DNA of 64,000 nt from Buddleja alternifolia (GCA_019426215.1 CM033406.1:77001-141000); one strand, 5' to 3'. Positions 10,390 through 23,900 are shown, counted from the stretch's first letter. Numbers and translations are program-made. Notes: a model not told the origin generated them from the letters alone.

Positions 10390-12570
10390 TGTTAGAATAG
10401 TGCCCTGCGAGCCAATCTTAGATAGGCTCTATTTATCTATTCTTGTAATAAACAATTTTGTTTTACATTATATTAGTAAAAAGACATTTCTTCATCTTAT
10501 GTTTATATTGTTATAACTGCATGATGAAGTCCCTAGAAATCACACATAGCTATGGGACTTGATATCTCATTGGATGGATATCATAAAACAAGTCTCTAAG
10601 GCTGTGATTTCTAAATACCATCCAAGTCATAGAATTATCAAGATGAGACATTGATAATTTGGATAGACTTGAGCTTATGATACACACTCTTAATTAGATA
10701 ATGTCTCATTTTATAGACATTGGTGTAATTGACACAAATGCACATATGCGAGTGCTTGTTGAGAACAAGTTCACTGATTACCCTGACTGAAACTTCCTAA
10801 ATTGGAATTATTTCTATATATGTCGAATTAGGAGTTTCTTAATCATGATAGTGCAAGATTAATTTTTTGACTTGAGTCATCACAGTAATCTTGTATATTG
10901 ACTCACTACACTTTGACTCCTATGCCAGTTCTTTTACAAGGACACATATGGACTGGTGATTGGGTATAGTGACTCGTATGTGGAGGTTGGTGTTGACAAC
11001 AAAGGATTCATCACTTGTCTAGATGAACAAGTGAATTTTCTATAATATTCAAAGTGGTTAGACTGAGTTAGTCCTTGGCCAACGCAAGTAAGTAATTAAT
11101 TAAGAAATGAGTTTCTTGAATTAATTAATCACTAGTCAAACACATTTAAATTATTAAGATTGAATTTATAAGGATCTTGACCAATAAGATTCTTCGATCC
11201 TTAATTCAATTGGGAAATTAGTTGATGGAAGAATCTCACTTGCATGGAATGTGCGATTGGAAAGGCTCACTTTGAATCGCCTACATCTAGGTCTTCAAGA
11301 TAAGTAGCTAGAAACTTTTCTTCGATTTATGGGCATCTTATATTTAATGGAGATTAAATAATAAGATGGTTAATTACAAATGTTTAATTAATCGAGATAA
11401 TTTAATTTGTCCAAATTAAATCATAAAAGTTATGAACCCATTACTAGTATGTTGGTGAACCTAAAGGGTCATACACAATACTCGGACAAATTCATTTCTT
11501 AACTAAGGAAATTTAATTCAAAGTAATTGAATTAATTAATATATTAATTAATTAGATTAATTAATTAAGCATTTTATTTATTCAAGTATTGGATAAATAA
11601 ATTAATTAAGTTGCTAAGATCGATTTATTAAGCTTAAGTCTAGAAAGCATTTAATTAATTGGAAGTTACTTTTAATTAATCTAGTATGGTGGATTAATTA
11701 TTAAAGGCTTATTTTATAACCTTGGTCAAAAATTTGGTGGAGGAAAATAATTAAGGAGTTTAATTAATTTTCTTCTAGAAGGAAACAAGATTTCTAAGAG
11801 AGAAAGAAAACTAATTAAAATAGAAGAGTTCTATTTGGGAATTAATTAGTCTTCTATTCTTACATGGAAAGGGTTGAATATAGAAGAGTTCTACATGGGA
11901 AAAAATTGCAAGAAGCTAGTCCTATATGTTGGACATGTAGAGAACAAAATTTATATAGCTTCACAAGCCAAAAGTTTTCGTTCCTCTAGCATAGAAAATC
12001 GTTTTTCTCTCTCTCTCTCTCTCTCTCTCCACATACAACTTCTTGAATTCTTGATTATTCATCAGGATCTTGAATTCAAGAATTCTTCCAAAATACTTAG
12101 AGAAGTAACTTTTGCTTTCACCTTAATCGCATACACTATTCCTTAGAATTAGAATAAACGTTTATAGATCAACCTAACTAAAGATTATAAACGAGAGGGT
12201 ATCCGGGGTGTGGAACAACTTTAGAGGAGAAACACTTGGGTCTCTGAAGTGAATCAAGAATCCAATCAAAGGCGTTTTTAGTGGAGGAATTTGAAATCAT
12301 CATCAAAGGGAAAAACGAAGAAGTTGATTCAAAGAACGAGGAGCAAGCTAGGGAGCTTACGTTAAGGAAGAAGAAACTCTTCGATTTTTACGAAAAACAG
12401 AATAAGGTAAGATCTTCTTTATTTAAGTTTTAAATAACTAGTGTAGAGATGCGCAAGCCTATGATACGTGATAAGCTCGTCGGATTAATAAAATCGCATG
12501 TTTAAATCCTAGAAACTAAAATTTTAATTTTCCGCTGTGCTTAGTCGGGCTATATGTATATTTCTCAACA
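10390..12570 (+). repeat. 3' LTR of copia-2, about 2181 bp
   Basis: It starts TGTTAGAATAGTGCCC right after the polypurine tract and ends ..TTTCTCAACA. It is AT-rich with many AATTAATT words (11090-11740). A (CT)n microsatellite lies at about 12006-12029. A short duplication of 'atagaagagttcta' occurs at about 11820 and 11880. The open frame at 11874-12146 spans the microsatellite and shows no domain. Without a 5' LTR copy, length and ends rest on the PPT and the terminal dinucleotides only. Confidence 0.75.
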
Positions 12571-13750
12571 CGTAAACCCTCAGGGAGATCAGTAAGAGTC
12601 CATACTTAGTTCGAATACATCGAATCCATCTCTGCTTTCATGGCTTCTAGCCATTTTGTGGAATCAGTATCAGTCACTGCTTGCTCGTAGCTAGAGGGAT
12701 CATCTCCATGGCTTTCATTTGCCACAACAAACAAATATTTGTTCACGAAGGTAACCATATCTCACAGGCAGTCGAGATCTAGAGTGTCGCAGTGACGGTT
12801 GTGTCTTTTAAGTTTCAGGTTTAGATCCTTATACTTGAATTGGTGTCTCCGAAGTGGATTAATTTGGTTATTTTAATAGAATCAGTTTCCTACCTGCACC
12901 TGCTTCTCTAATGAACTCGTCTTTGGGAAAGAATGCTTGCAAAGCCATGATTATCCGATGATCGTTTGGTAGGTAAAATAGTTATCCCATGGAGTATGTG
13001 AGAAAACCTATGAATCGACCCTTAAGGGATCTTTTCTCTAGTTTCTCTACCTTAGTCTTCTTAACATATGCGGGGCAACCCCATATTATTATGTACTTAA
13101 GATTAGGTTTCCTTCCACACCACAACTCATATGGTGTTTCGGGAACAGATTTCAAGGGACACTTATTCAATATATGTACAGCTATAAGCAAAGCATGCCC
13201 CCACAATGAAAAAGGTAAATTGGTATAGCTAAGCATAGATCTTGTCATATCCAATAGGGTAGGATTTCTGCGCTCAGCTATTCCATTTAATTGTGGGGTT
13301 GCTGGAGGGGTAAGTTGTAACACTATGCCATGTTCTTTTAAGAACTCATCAAACTCAGCACTTATATATTCGCCACCACGATCTGATCGCAGTGCTTTAA
13401 TACTGTGCCCGGTTCATTTTTCAGTCATAATCTTGAACTCTTTGAACCATTCAACAACCTCAGACATATGTTTCATTAAATACACGAGTCCATATCTACC
13501 ATGGCCATTAGTGAATGTAATGAAGTACTGAAAACCTTCATAGGCCTCATCCTTGAAGGGCCCACAAACGTCTGTATGAACTAAACCAAAACTTCCTAGG
13601 ATCTTTCAAAATGTCCGATGAAGGGTGACCTAGTCATTTTACCTTTTAGACATGATTCACATGTTGGATATGGATTAGATCCAAGAGGGCTGATAAGCCC
13701 TCGTTTCTCCAAGTCGTGAATCTTGAATTCACCGGCATGTCCAAGTCTAA
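12571..13750 (-). pseudogene. pol: copia-4 segment A: GAG-pre-integrase, integrase, start of RT
   Basis: On the minus strand, from 13750 down: LGHAGEFKIHDLEKRG, then a CESCLKGKM-like block, HTDVCGPF (about 13570), and the SDRGGEY region (about 13385-13360). Then [20 protein letters not shown] with the catalytic Glu, and the open frame 13323-12982 up to SLKGRFIGF. The RT start reads DSTKWLEAMKAEMDSMYS near 12660-12610 and stops at WTLTDLPEG next to the copia-2 LTR end. Stops and shifts occur between blocks. The upstream half continues at 27414 beyond copia-3. Confidence 0.85.
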
Positions 13751-15181
13751 TGTTAGGAAATTTCATGTTAGATGTTTTGATGATGACAAGATAGGTTTTA
13801 TGTTAGACCCCAAAGATTATATAAGTTTATCTTTATTAGAATATGTCTAAGCGTTTAAAGTTATAAAGTTATAATTTTTAGTTTAAGGCTTTTTATCTTT
13901 ATAGTTTTAGACTAGTATCTAGCTTTTGAGTTATGATAGAATTTTAGGTGAGTCTATCAAAGTGAAATCGAAGATTAGCGTCTGAAGACTTTGAAGATAA
14001 GCGATTCTTTAAGCGGCTGCTAAGCGCCTGAGAATCATTCAAGGTGATCATGCCACAAGCGCCTGTCTTCACCTAAATTAAATCCAAAATCAATAAGGAC
14101 TTTAATGCAACATTCAATGGACATTTAATCCCAATGGAAATTAAATTCAAATGCATTAAATGTTTGATAAGATCATTAAATAAGATAAGGATTATTGACG
14201 TGTGGATAAGCCTTTCCCATTAGCTGTTAACTCAAAGTATATCTGCTACCAACTCTGTGCTGCAGAATTTTCAGAGATGTCCGAAAAGATTAGTTCACTC
14301 TCTCCGTGCTGAACACACGTCTGCTTGTGTCCAACTGACAAATCCCTAGAAAAGTCTATAAATAGATCCTCACAGCTCAACCCTAATCATCGAGAATATT
14401 ATCAGAAACTTGATACACATTTACACTATTGAAATCTATCTTCATCCTGAAAGCTCAAATCCTCCATAGCCAAAAATATTTTTGAGCTTATACATTTCTA
14501 CAGCCAAACCAATATATCTTACTTCTTCATAGAATAACTATCATTTCTAAAGAGATATTCCAAAAGTGTTTGAACTTTTCAAATCAAACAACCTTTTGAT
14601 AAAACCATCAACCTCTTCAATCTATGTGACGAAGTTGTTGAAGACAAAGCAGTATTTTTGAGTAAGAGAAGCTTGTTAGAAGAAGATCTTAGCGGAATTG
14701 AAATCTTTGTGATCAGGGAACTTGAGATCAAGTCTTCACCATTTGCTATTTTGTTGAAGCTATCTTTGTAAAGCTTTGTGATTCATTAAAGTGAATTCCT
14801 CCTGTGTGGAAAAGAGTAGAAGGACGTAGATGGGATTAAACAAACCCAGTGAACTCTACAGTTCTTGTGTCTTTCATTATTTACTATTTTATTGCTTTAT
14901 CCATTATCATCTATGTACATTATCATAAAGCATACTTTTATAAATCTAAAAGAGCAAATAAGTACTTTCTAAGCGCCTGCTTACTCACATTAAGAGACTT
15001 GTACAAATCTTTCGCTATGCTGGCCCTGATATAAGTGTTGAGGGCCTGATCCATCTTGATCAAGTACTCAAAGCTATTATCTAAGTTATCTTTCTCAAAA
15101 CAAGTCTAAGAATTTGAAAAGAATTTCGGGGTCTATTCAGCCCCCCTTTTAGACCCTTTCGTATGCCACTTGAGACCAACA
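13751..15181 (+). repeat. 5' LTR of copia-3
   Basis: It begins TGTTAGGAAATTTCATG and ends ..GAGACCAACA, followed two bases later by the PBS. It is colinear with 25968-27408. Words of the type aagcgcctg/aagcggctg cluster near 14010-14060. A third, antisense copy of this LTR family is the solo LTR at 56062-57785. Confidence 0.9.
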
Positions 15182-15183
15182 TG

Positions 15184-15197
15184 TGGTATAAGGGTGG
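15184..15197 (+). other. Primer binding site of copia-3 (tRNA-iMet type)
   Basis: TGGTATAAGGGTGG lies 2 nt after the 5' LTR. It resembles the plant copia consensus TGGTATCAGAGC, complementary to initiator Met tRNA, with mismatches after TGGTAT. Confidence 0.65.
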
Positions 15198-15263
15198 TTG
15201 AAGTTGAAAGTTTTCAAATTTCATTTAGATCCTTTTAAAATCTAGGTGCTTTAAATTTCTTTC

Positions 15264-17225
15264 ATGTCATTTTCAAAAGTACCTAAGTTAACTGAGTCAA
15301 ATTATAACTCATGGAGGGTCAAAGCATTCTCTTATCTTTGTTCTTGTGATGATGAAATGTGTGATATCATTTCAGATGGGCCGATTCAAATCTTGAAGGT
15401 CATCACTAGAGTGTCTGGAGCCACAGAAGGAACCCCATATGGTTATGTTGAAAAGCCTAAGAATGAGTGGTCTAAAGATGAGCGTCGCAGAGCAAATTTG
15501 AATAATATTGGTCTCAACGCTCTATATACAGCCATTGGTGATAATGATAATTTGTTCAAAAAGGTGAAGTCCTGCTCTACGACCAAGGAAATATGAGATA
15601 AGTTGGCTATAATCTATGGTAGGTCAGCTCAGATCAAAGAAAACAAGCTTTCGATGCCAAGGAAAAGTTTAATAGTTTTAAAATGTTGCCCAATGAGACG
15701 CTAGAACAATTGGACATAAGATTTACTGCTCTTGTCATAGAATTGATATCTCTAGGCATGGATTTGCAAAATTGAGAAATGGTGGTTAAGATTTTCAGAA
15801 GTCTCCCTAGCAGATTTTTGATGAAAATGACGATTATGAGAGAATTGAATATGTTGGATCTTCTAACCCCAAAAGATGCTTTTTCAGAACTCAAGGCTTT
15901 TGAGTTCTAGTTAAATTATGCGAGTGATTCAGTTAGTCCAGTGATAGAATCTGGAGCGCAAATAGCACCAGTTAAAGGTAAATCGGGTAATAAAGGAGAG
16001 GTGTCAGATCTCAATGAGGAAGAGGAGTTAGCATTGCTAAATAAGTTCAGAAAGTTTCTGAAATACGAGAAGAAAGGAAAAGCTCCAAAGCATCAAGGAC
16101 AAAATTCCTATCAAGCGTCTCCTCCCACTCAACAACACTATCAAGCACCTCAATATTCTACCCCTCTTGCAGTGCCGATTCAGTAGCAAGCGTCTTCCCT
16201 CAGAATCTCTCAGCGCCAGTGGTCTCAAAACCATAAACTGCAAGGTTAACAAATGAACAAGTGATGAAAACTAATCTTTGTTATAATTGTAGGAAACCAG
16301 GGCACTACCAGGTAAATTACCCCTATCCAAACGTATCTAAGACCACAAGGCAGGATTACTTGAATAGAAACCCATTCAGGAGCAAACTCCGTCAACAAGG
16401 TTTGCTAGCAGAATCAGAACCAACGTCCGCACCTGAAGATTTGGAGTCTTTAGAAGAGAGTAGTGATGATGATGAGCCAGTGGATGATTCAGTGCTAATC
16501 TGTCTCATGGCCAGAGATGATGAAGCGTCTTCAGACTTTCTATCTGAGGTAAATAATGAATTAGCTTATCCTCTCTCTTATGAAGAATTGCTTGACAAAG
16601 TAAAAGAATATTATAAAGATTGTTAAGATGCCGCTAGACAATATCAAAATTACTCTAATGAGATATCAGGGCTCAGAGGTGAAAACGTGATGCTCAAGGC
16701 AGAGTTGCAAGTTTAGCAACAATCCATTGAGAAGAACTAATCACTTGAGACTGAAATCACTCGGTTGAAAGGTGATCTTGATATGGTAGTTAAGAGAGAA
16801 GCTGAGATGATCGCTAGACTTGCTAAATTAGAGCAGCTCGTCTCATCATTGTCTAAAGCATCAAGAAAGCTAGACAATGTGACTGAGGTAACAAGATTAT
16901 TTGGTGAAAAGACCAGTTTAGGATGCTATAAATTCAGTAAACAACCAAATAAATCAGATTTTACGGTAAACAACAAAGGGAAAGGTGTGTTCTTTGTTGA
17001 GAAAGGTTCAAAAAGTCAAACGTTCATTGAACCGAAGGACAATGGTACGAGGCCAAATGAGAAATTCAAAGTTGACTCACGTAAGGGAAAGACGAAAGTG
17101 AATGATTCACAAAGAAAGGTTTATCCAAACGCTCAAAAGGCTAAGGACAAACCTTGCCACTGTGAATCAAATGCTAATCGTCAAGCGCCCAAGGTGCACC
17201 CTATGCCAGTGCCAAGGAAATACCA
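15264..17225 (+). pseudogene. gag: copia-3 gag
   Basis: The frame begins MSFSKVPKLTESNYNSWRVK, typical of Sirevirus Gag, and runs to a TGA at about 15594-15596. It then continues through shifted frames (LEQLDIRFTALVIEL..). A zinc knuckle CYNCRKPGHYQVNY (16279-16320) keeps C-x2-C-x4-H but has Tyr for the last Cys. After it comes an acidic stretch (ESLEESSDDDEPVDD, about 16440-16490), a coiled-coil-like part (EAEMIARLAKLEQLVSSLSK, 16800-16860) and a basic tail to about 17230. Several TAG and TAA stops interrupt it. A large Gag with an extended C-terminus is usual for the group. Confidence 0.85.
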
Positions 17226-18990
17226 GCGTTAATATCCACAACGATCAAGGTCATATTATCAATACTATAATGATTATGATTACAATTGGGATTATGATTA
17301 CTACTATAATCAAGGATATTATTATGCACCTAAGAAGCACACACAAAACAAGGTGAAACCCAAAAAGGCTAATCCTCTCGAACTGAAGACTAAGCAAATA
17401 TGGGTTCCTAAAGTTCTAAGTCAGACTAACGCTACTAATGTGAAAGGATCCAAGTCATAATGGGTACCTAAAAAGAACTAGAACTTCCCTTTGAATGCAG
17501 GTACCTAGAGCCAGAGCCGATAGTGGGTCGACAAGGCACATGACAGGCTCAAAGGATCTCTTGATCAACTACCGTGCTACCAATGGCCCTCAGGTTGTAT
17601 TTGGTGACAACTCCAAAGATAAAACAAAAGGTATAGATACTGTGCATAGGGGGAACATCATGATAAGTGATGTATATTATGTTGAGGGTCTTAAGCATAA
17701 TCTTTTAAGCATAAGTCAATTTTGATATAAAGGCTTTGAAGTAAAATTTTCAAGTAACTATTGCTATATTAATGACGTTAATATTGGATCTACTAAATTG
17801 AAAGGTAAAAGAGCAAACAATATTTATTTGGTAGATTAGGGTTCAACAATTGATAACAACCGAACATGTTTTGTGGCTAAAAATGAATCTAAAATAGGTT
17901 GGTTATGGTATAGAAAAATGAATCACCTCAACTTTTAAACAATCTCTTAGCTTATAACTCTAAATCTTGTGGAGGGACTACCTAAAGGACTTTTTCATAA
18001 GAATCGCCTTTGTGACGCTTTTCAAATGGTCAAACAAGTTAAATCATCTTTCAAGAGAAAGCCTTGTCTATCTACCTCTAGGATACTTGAACTACTTCAC
18101 ATGGATCTGTTTGGACCCTTTCAAATGATTAGTGTGAGCGGTAAAAGGTATGCTTTGGTGGTAGTGGATGGTTTCTCTCGATTTACTTGCAAGGAATTTC
18201 TTTCATCCAAAGATGAAACATGTGAGGAGCACACAACGCTTATTCGGTAACTTCAAACTTTGAAAAATCTTAAGGTTGCTAGAATAAGGAGCGATCACGG
18301 TACCAAGTTTACTAACAAGGTTGTTGAGAAGTTTTGTGCAGAAAATGGGATACATCATGAGTATTCGGCTCCTAGAACTCCTCAATAGAATGGTGTTGCT
18401 GAGCGCTGGAACAGAACACTAAAGGAAGCCTCTAGGACAATGTTAGCTGAGTCCAAGCTTGCTCCTAGGTTTTGGGCCGAGGAAATCAGTACTGAGTGTT
18501 ATACTCAGAATCATTACATGATCAACAAATAGCATGGTAAAACACCATATGAATTATGGAAGGGACGTAAGCCAAATATTTCATATTTTCATGTCTTTGG
18601 TTCAAAATTATTTATTCATAGTAATGGATCCCACAATCTTAAAACGTTTGATCCTAAAGCGGATGAGGGAATCTTTCTAGGTTATGTCTAGAATGGAAAG
18701 AATTTTTGCATCTTAAATAGGCGAACTAATAAGATTGAGGAATCCATTAATGTTGTTTTTGATGATGCTAACCAACTGAGTAAGGTTAATGCTAGTGATG
18801 TAGGAGTTGAAAATTTGTGCCATCAAGCGTCCAGGATAATCATTGATGATGAAAGTGTTGAAGATGATGAGATCTTTGTGTCCCCTCCTAAGATTACTCA
18901 TGATATTATTAAAGATAATATTGTAGGAATTGCTGGTGGTCATGAAGAGAATGATCGTCAAGAGCAAAATGGAAATTGTGAACATCACGT
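17226..18990 (+). pseudogene. pol: copia-3 protease and integrase
   Basis: A Tyr-rich linker (17230-17340) leads to the protease active site ADSGSTRHMTG (Asp codon 17519-17521) and GLKHNLLSISQF (to 17725). GAG-pre-integrase is degraded (WLWYRKMNHLNF, about 17905). The integrase core shows HMDLFGPFQ (about 18097), RSDHGTKFTN (about 18287) and NGVAERWNRTLKEA (about 18390), so the D, D and E positions are recognisable. The codon before NGVAE is TAG (18386-18388) where Gln is usual. The C-terminal block (PYELWKGRKPNISYFHVFGS) runs to about 18700, followed by an acidic linker to the RT. Confidence 0.85.
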
Positions 18991-18999
18991 CTGTGCAAG

Positions 19000-19632
19000 A
19001 GGTTAATCAAGCACCTGAACAACCTCTAAACCCATTCCAACCAGATGGACTATGGTTGCGTGGTCATCCACCAGAGCAAATTATTGGAGATATTGGATCT
19101 CTTGTTAGGACTAGAATCGCTACATTCAATGAGGCCATGTTCGCGAGTTTCTTATCTCAAATGGAACCTAAGAAAGTGGATGAAGCGCTGAGTGATCCTA
19201 GTCGGATTGAAGCCATGCAAGAAGAGCTTAATCAATTTGAGCATAGTAAGGTTTGGACACTAGTACTAAGTCCAACTCACCAAGGAGTTATTGGAACTAG
19301 ATGGGTTTACAGAAACAAGATGGATGAGAATTGTATTGTCATAAGGAACAAAGCCAGACTTGTCGCTTAAGGAAATTGCCAAGATGAGGGTATTAATTTT
19401 GATGAGACATATGCTCCTATCGCTCGTCTTGAAGCAATTCACATGTTTCTTGCATATGCAGCGTTCAACAAGTTCACCGTATATCAAGTGGACGTGAAGA
19501 GTGCTTTCCTGAATGGTAAACTCCAAGAAGAAGTTTATGTGGAGCAATCCCCAGGATTCATTAACAGCCATGGTAAGAGTATGGTCTACAAGCTAGATAA
19601 GGCGCTCTTAGGCTTTAAGCAAGCACCTTGAG
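19000..19632 (+). pseudogene. pol: copia-3 reverse transcriptase, internally deleted
   Basis: RT begins with EALSDPSRIEAMQEELNQFE and KVWTLV..GTRWVYRNKMDE. A TAA at 19368-19370 replaces the Gln of ARLVAQG. It continues ETYAPIARLEAI, DVKSAFLNGKLQEEVYVEQS and KALLGFKQAP, then stops at about 19630. The next recognisable block is the RNase H SDADFAG-type motif at about 19640. Everything between, including the YVDD catalytic site and the RT thumb, is missing, so this copy could not encode a working polymerase. Confidence 0.88.
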
Positions 19633-20091
19633 CATGATGCAGATTTTGCAGGATGCAAAATTGATCAAAATAGTACTAGTGGTACATGTTAATTTCTAGA
19701 TGATAGGTTAGTTTCACGGCATAGTATGAAACAACAATCCATAGCGACTTCTACCGCTGAAGCCGAGTATGTAGCTGCTGGAAGCTGTTGTGCTCAAATT
19801 CTTTAGATGAGGTAACAACTTAGAGATTATGGCATAATTCTAGGTCCTAACCCCATTCATTTTGATAATCAAAGTGTTTAAGCCATAACTTAAAACCCTG
19901 TTCTTCATTCTAGAACCAAACACATTGACATCAGATACCATTTCTTGTGTGACCATTTTCAAAAGAAAGATATCTCCATGCATTTCATTGGTACAGACAA
20001 ACAATTGGAAGATATCTTCACCAAAGCGTTCAACAAACAACGTTTTCTCACTTTAAGAAGTGAACTAGGTATGATTGATTTAAACGCCTGA
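19633..20091 (+). pseudogene. pol: copia-3 RNase H and pol C-terminus
   Basis: Directly after the RT deletion comes DADFAGCKIDQNSTSGTC, then SIATSTAEAEYVAAGSCCAQ (about 19740), HFDNQSV (about 19858), NPVLHSRTKHIDIRYHF and KQLEDIFTKAFNKQRF, ending at a TGA near 20089. These are the standard copia RNase H motifs, including the acidic D..E..D positions. Several TAA/TAG codons stand where Gln or Trp is usual. Confidence 0.88.
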
Positions 20092-20901
20092 TCGTTCAAT
20101 ACATCATACTTTATAGGCAAAAAATTTAGGGGGAATTCACCTTATTTTATGTTGAAATGATTTGAAAAGTACTAATTACTTGTCCAAGTTAAGGGGAACC
20201 TAATTCAAGGAGAACCTTAAAAGGATAAAATTGGAAAAGTGAAAATGACCAAAAATGTTTCTCTTTGCAATGGTCACAAGCACTTGTATTTTATATATTA
20301 AAATCATTTAGATGCTTCAAATTAAAAAACATTCTCCGTGTCTGAACATTTTCTTAAAAAGGAGCTAAATGCTTAATCAATTCCCCGTTAGCGTTTAGTA
20401 AAAATGAATTTCAAAAGGTATGCTACCTAACGCTAAACAGATACAGTGGATAAGTCAGAGCAATTAATGCTGATATGACATTCACTTGATTTGATCAAGA
20501 AAACCCAAAAGGTAATCATTACTTTTCAAAATGGTGGTTCAGCTAATGTACTGGCGTGTCTAAACTACAGTGTATTTTAGGCGCGTATAACTCACGCTCA
20601 ATATTTAAAAAACCTTTGAAATTCAAAAAATAACCGTGGACACCAAATTTTATATTTTATCTTTACCAAATGTAGTTTCCATATTTATCACTTATTTTCA
20701 CATCTGTTAATATGGAATTTATGCCGCTGGTTTAATTTTTTTGACATATGGCCAAATCCTGATTGATCAGTTATTTTTTTTCCTTATAAATTCAAGAAAT
20801 TGCAAAAATGTTCATTTTATCAGTCTCATATTCTCTAAAGCTTTTTGAAAATTCTCTCTTCTTCAAAACAACTGAATCAAAGTTCTTCAATCTTTTCAAA
20901 A
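20092..20901 (+). other. Spacer between copia-3 pol and the extra ORF region
   Basis: These 810 AT-rich bases show no open frame of note. They open with 'ttagggggaattca' (about 20127), a G-rich tract like the polypurine tract at 25955-25967 (an internal PPT-like sequence), and close with CT-rich sequence before the ATG at 20902. Confidence 0.5.
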
Positions 20902-23900
20902 ATGTCCCCATGTAAATCCTCAAAATCTGTTGCTGCTCCTTCTTCACCGAAAGCCAAGGATCAACAAGGACAAAAAATTGTTCATGTTAAACCTGGATTT
21001 CTTGTTGACTAGGATTATCTTTACTTCCAACAACACTTTCCTGTCCGAAGCATCTTCCTTTCTTTCGATGACCAAAAACTCAAACCTTTAATGACCAATC
21101 ATTTTCAACTGTACTCTATGGCTCTCAAGGATTTCTACGAGAATGCCAAGCTTTCTGATGATGGTATTTCAATTACTTACATGTTTCCTGAACTTCCAGA
21201 CAAAAGTTTCATTCTTTCAACAAATCTTATTGTCGAATTCTTCCAACTTCCAAATGAAGGAATTTTGACTTCTGAAATCGGAATCGGAGATTTTCCTGTC
21301 GTTTGGGAATTGATGAAGATACAGGAAGACGCAACCTACTTGCACAACTTTAAGAAGAAGGACTTGAAGACCAAATACCAGATTATGGCTGATATTCGTG
21401 CAAAGGTACTAGAATGCATAGGCGGGTCCTTCGATAAGATTAGTCATCTGCAGTTCCAGATGATGGTCGCCATTGGTAAGAATTATAAGATCAATTGGGT
21501 GAGGTATATTTTTAAATGCGTAGCATCCATGTTAGGGAAGAAGCCTCTTGCTAAGCCCTATGGTTTGCTTTTGAGTTATGTCCTCTATCGGAGCGGTTAT
21601 GTTCCAAGCGCTGGAATTGATGTGCCCAAAGAGAAGTTTCTGGGTAAGAATATGATAGCAAATCTTCTAAACCCTCCTATTGTCAGTGGCGCTGCGTTGC
21701 CAAAAGAAGAACGCTCTCGCTGTGAGGTGGAAAGGCTTTGCAAGAAGCAAGAAGAGGAAGCTCTTCAATGGATCACTGCGGCTGAATTTTTTGAAGACTA
21801 TCTTGAGTTAGCATCTCCCGCTGAAGAACGCCCAGCTGATGAGGTTCTGGGAATGCGCTCAAAGAAATCAAAGAAGTCTCCTCAAGCTCCTTTTAAGAAA
21901 TCTAAGCGAAAGAAGCCTTCATCCCCTCCTCCTTCGCCTTTGAATTTTCAGAAGGAAGCCAAGGAAGAAGAGCAAACAGAAGCTCTTAAGCTCCAGAAAA
22001 CAACTGGATCAATCCCAGCTGATATTGAGGTAATCTACGTACCAGCGCTTGTGAAAAATCTATTTCTTATACAAACCATAAGATTCACACTCCAGCAGTT
22101 AGAAAAGTTTCTGACCTTCGTGGTAATCCATCAAAAAGCGCTCCTGCAGAGCCAAGTGCTGAATCTGCTCGAGCATCAGACGCTCATGAAGAACTATAGC
22201 AGCAGATGCTGACGTGCAAAAGAAGCCTGAGGCTAGTGAACCACAAGTTCATCGTTTGGAACCAATTGCTGAGACTAGCACCCGGGGTAAGAAATTTCTT
22301 CTCCCTAGGCCTTCTCTCGATTTTCTACCTTCTGTAGAAAATTTACTTCTTAAGGTTTGTTTCTTTTTTTCAGCTCCATTGGAAGTTGATACTAACGCAG
22401 GCGCTACTACCAGTATTTCAAAGAGTGTGCTAGTTGAGTTAGATGTCGATCTATCTGCCATTGTAGCTATTGCTCAAGAAGTTGTTGCAACTACTGATGA
22501 TGATCTCCCATATTATGTGGGTGGATCTCATGCTAGGCATTGGGTGGTTCTAGACAGAGATATAGACCGCTCACCTCTGAATCAACTCAATGAAAACTTT
22601 GTTCCGCATGAAGATTATGAAGAAATATATATCCATGCAGAGCAATGTATTCAAGAAGCCATTGAGTATGACGCCTGATTCTCTCGGATTCTATTTGATC
22701 AAGAATTGATAGAAGCTCCAAAAGAGCAGCTCATCAGAATCACCTCCGAGGATCCAACGCCTCTAAAGAAAAAGATGAAGAAGACCAAGTCTTCTAATCC
22801 AAGTCTTCTTCAAGTATTGCAAAAGCCCCTTTGTTTCGCAAAAGGACTTTAGATAAGGTAGACGCTGCATACTTTGATTCTCATCTGCACAGTCAACCAG
22901 AGGCTCGACCGCCTAGGAATGAGAAGCTCAATTTCTACAAATCCTATTCTCCAGTTCCTCTTAGTCCAAGTGAGGAGACGCTCAACAAGCTAGGTTACTC
23001 TCATTTCCACGAGAAAGTCTTTCATTACTCCAATCTTGAGATTGCTCAGCCTCTCCACCTGTGGAAAGCCAAAGGAATTGCCTTTCCTGATAAGCCAGCA
23101 GATTTGAAGTAGATGATTTCTCATGAAGCACAACTCTACTTTGAGAGAGTTTGGCATGGAGATTACAGCGCAGATCTCCAGAGCTTCCTTGCCTTTAAGA
23201 ACATTCAGGATCGTGGCATGAGAGCTATTCTAGAAGTTGGAACTGAGTGGTTGCTTAAAAAGCAGAATGGGTTGAAGCCTATATATCTAAGTGCCATACT
23301 TCTAAAGAAATGGTGGCCAACCCGATTCTTTTCAATCAGGGCATTCATGAGAAGCAAAATCAATTTACTCGCTATTGCTTTGATTCGCGAATTCAACGAC
23401 TTGGACAATTCAAGCTCTGCCATCCATTCAGAGTCCGATTGAAGAATCTCTTCACCAAGCACTTGCTGAGCTTAGTTGATCCAGGCTTATTCCAGACTGT
23501 AGCAGTGCTCCCAGTGGTGAATCCTCAAGCGTCAGTGTGGAAGTTGACTCTGAACAGCGCTATAAGTTCTTGTTCAATCGCATGAAACTCAAGGATGCTA
23601 TCAGGGCTTCAACCATGTTTTTACTCGAAATGTCGTCACACCAACTGCGACATGCGTCAATAAGTTTTCTGAATTTATCTTTCTGGATTCTCCCTAGGAG
23701 TTAAGAGCTCATTACCAGAAGATAATTGATCTGCTAGAAGGGCAATGCTGCTCAGCACTAGTTCAAGCTGTCTTGCCTTACTTGGAGGATTATTGCAAGC
23801 AATATATCTTAAGTCTTCTAGTATTGCCAGAAGATAGGTTGTTGTACTTCTGCAAGGAGAAAATTGAGGACTCTCTATTCTTCATTCCAAGGTCCAGCGC

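Larger units (their letters stand above)
4480..12570 (+). mobile_element. copia-2: Ty1/copia relic interrupted by a solo LTR, with a 2.2-kb 3' LTR
   Basis: The gag begins at about 4524 and breaks off at 4853 inside GRRERY. It resumes at 7476 with (Y)IVFKELFRARM, the expected next residues. The 2622 bp between carry TG...CA ends and a near-perfect 5-bp duplication, so they are a later insertion. Integrase, RT and RNase H follow, then a polypurine tract and an LTR beginning TGTTAG at 10390 and ending CAACA at 12570. The protease region is deleted, the 5' LTR was not found, and stops and frameshifts abound. Confidence 0.85.

Noticed and set aside
11874..12146. 90-residue frame in the copia-2 LTR
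   Set aside because: It spans a (CT)n microsatellite, has no motif and lies inside an LTR.
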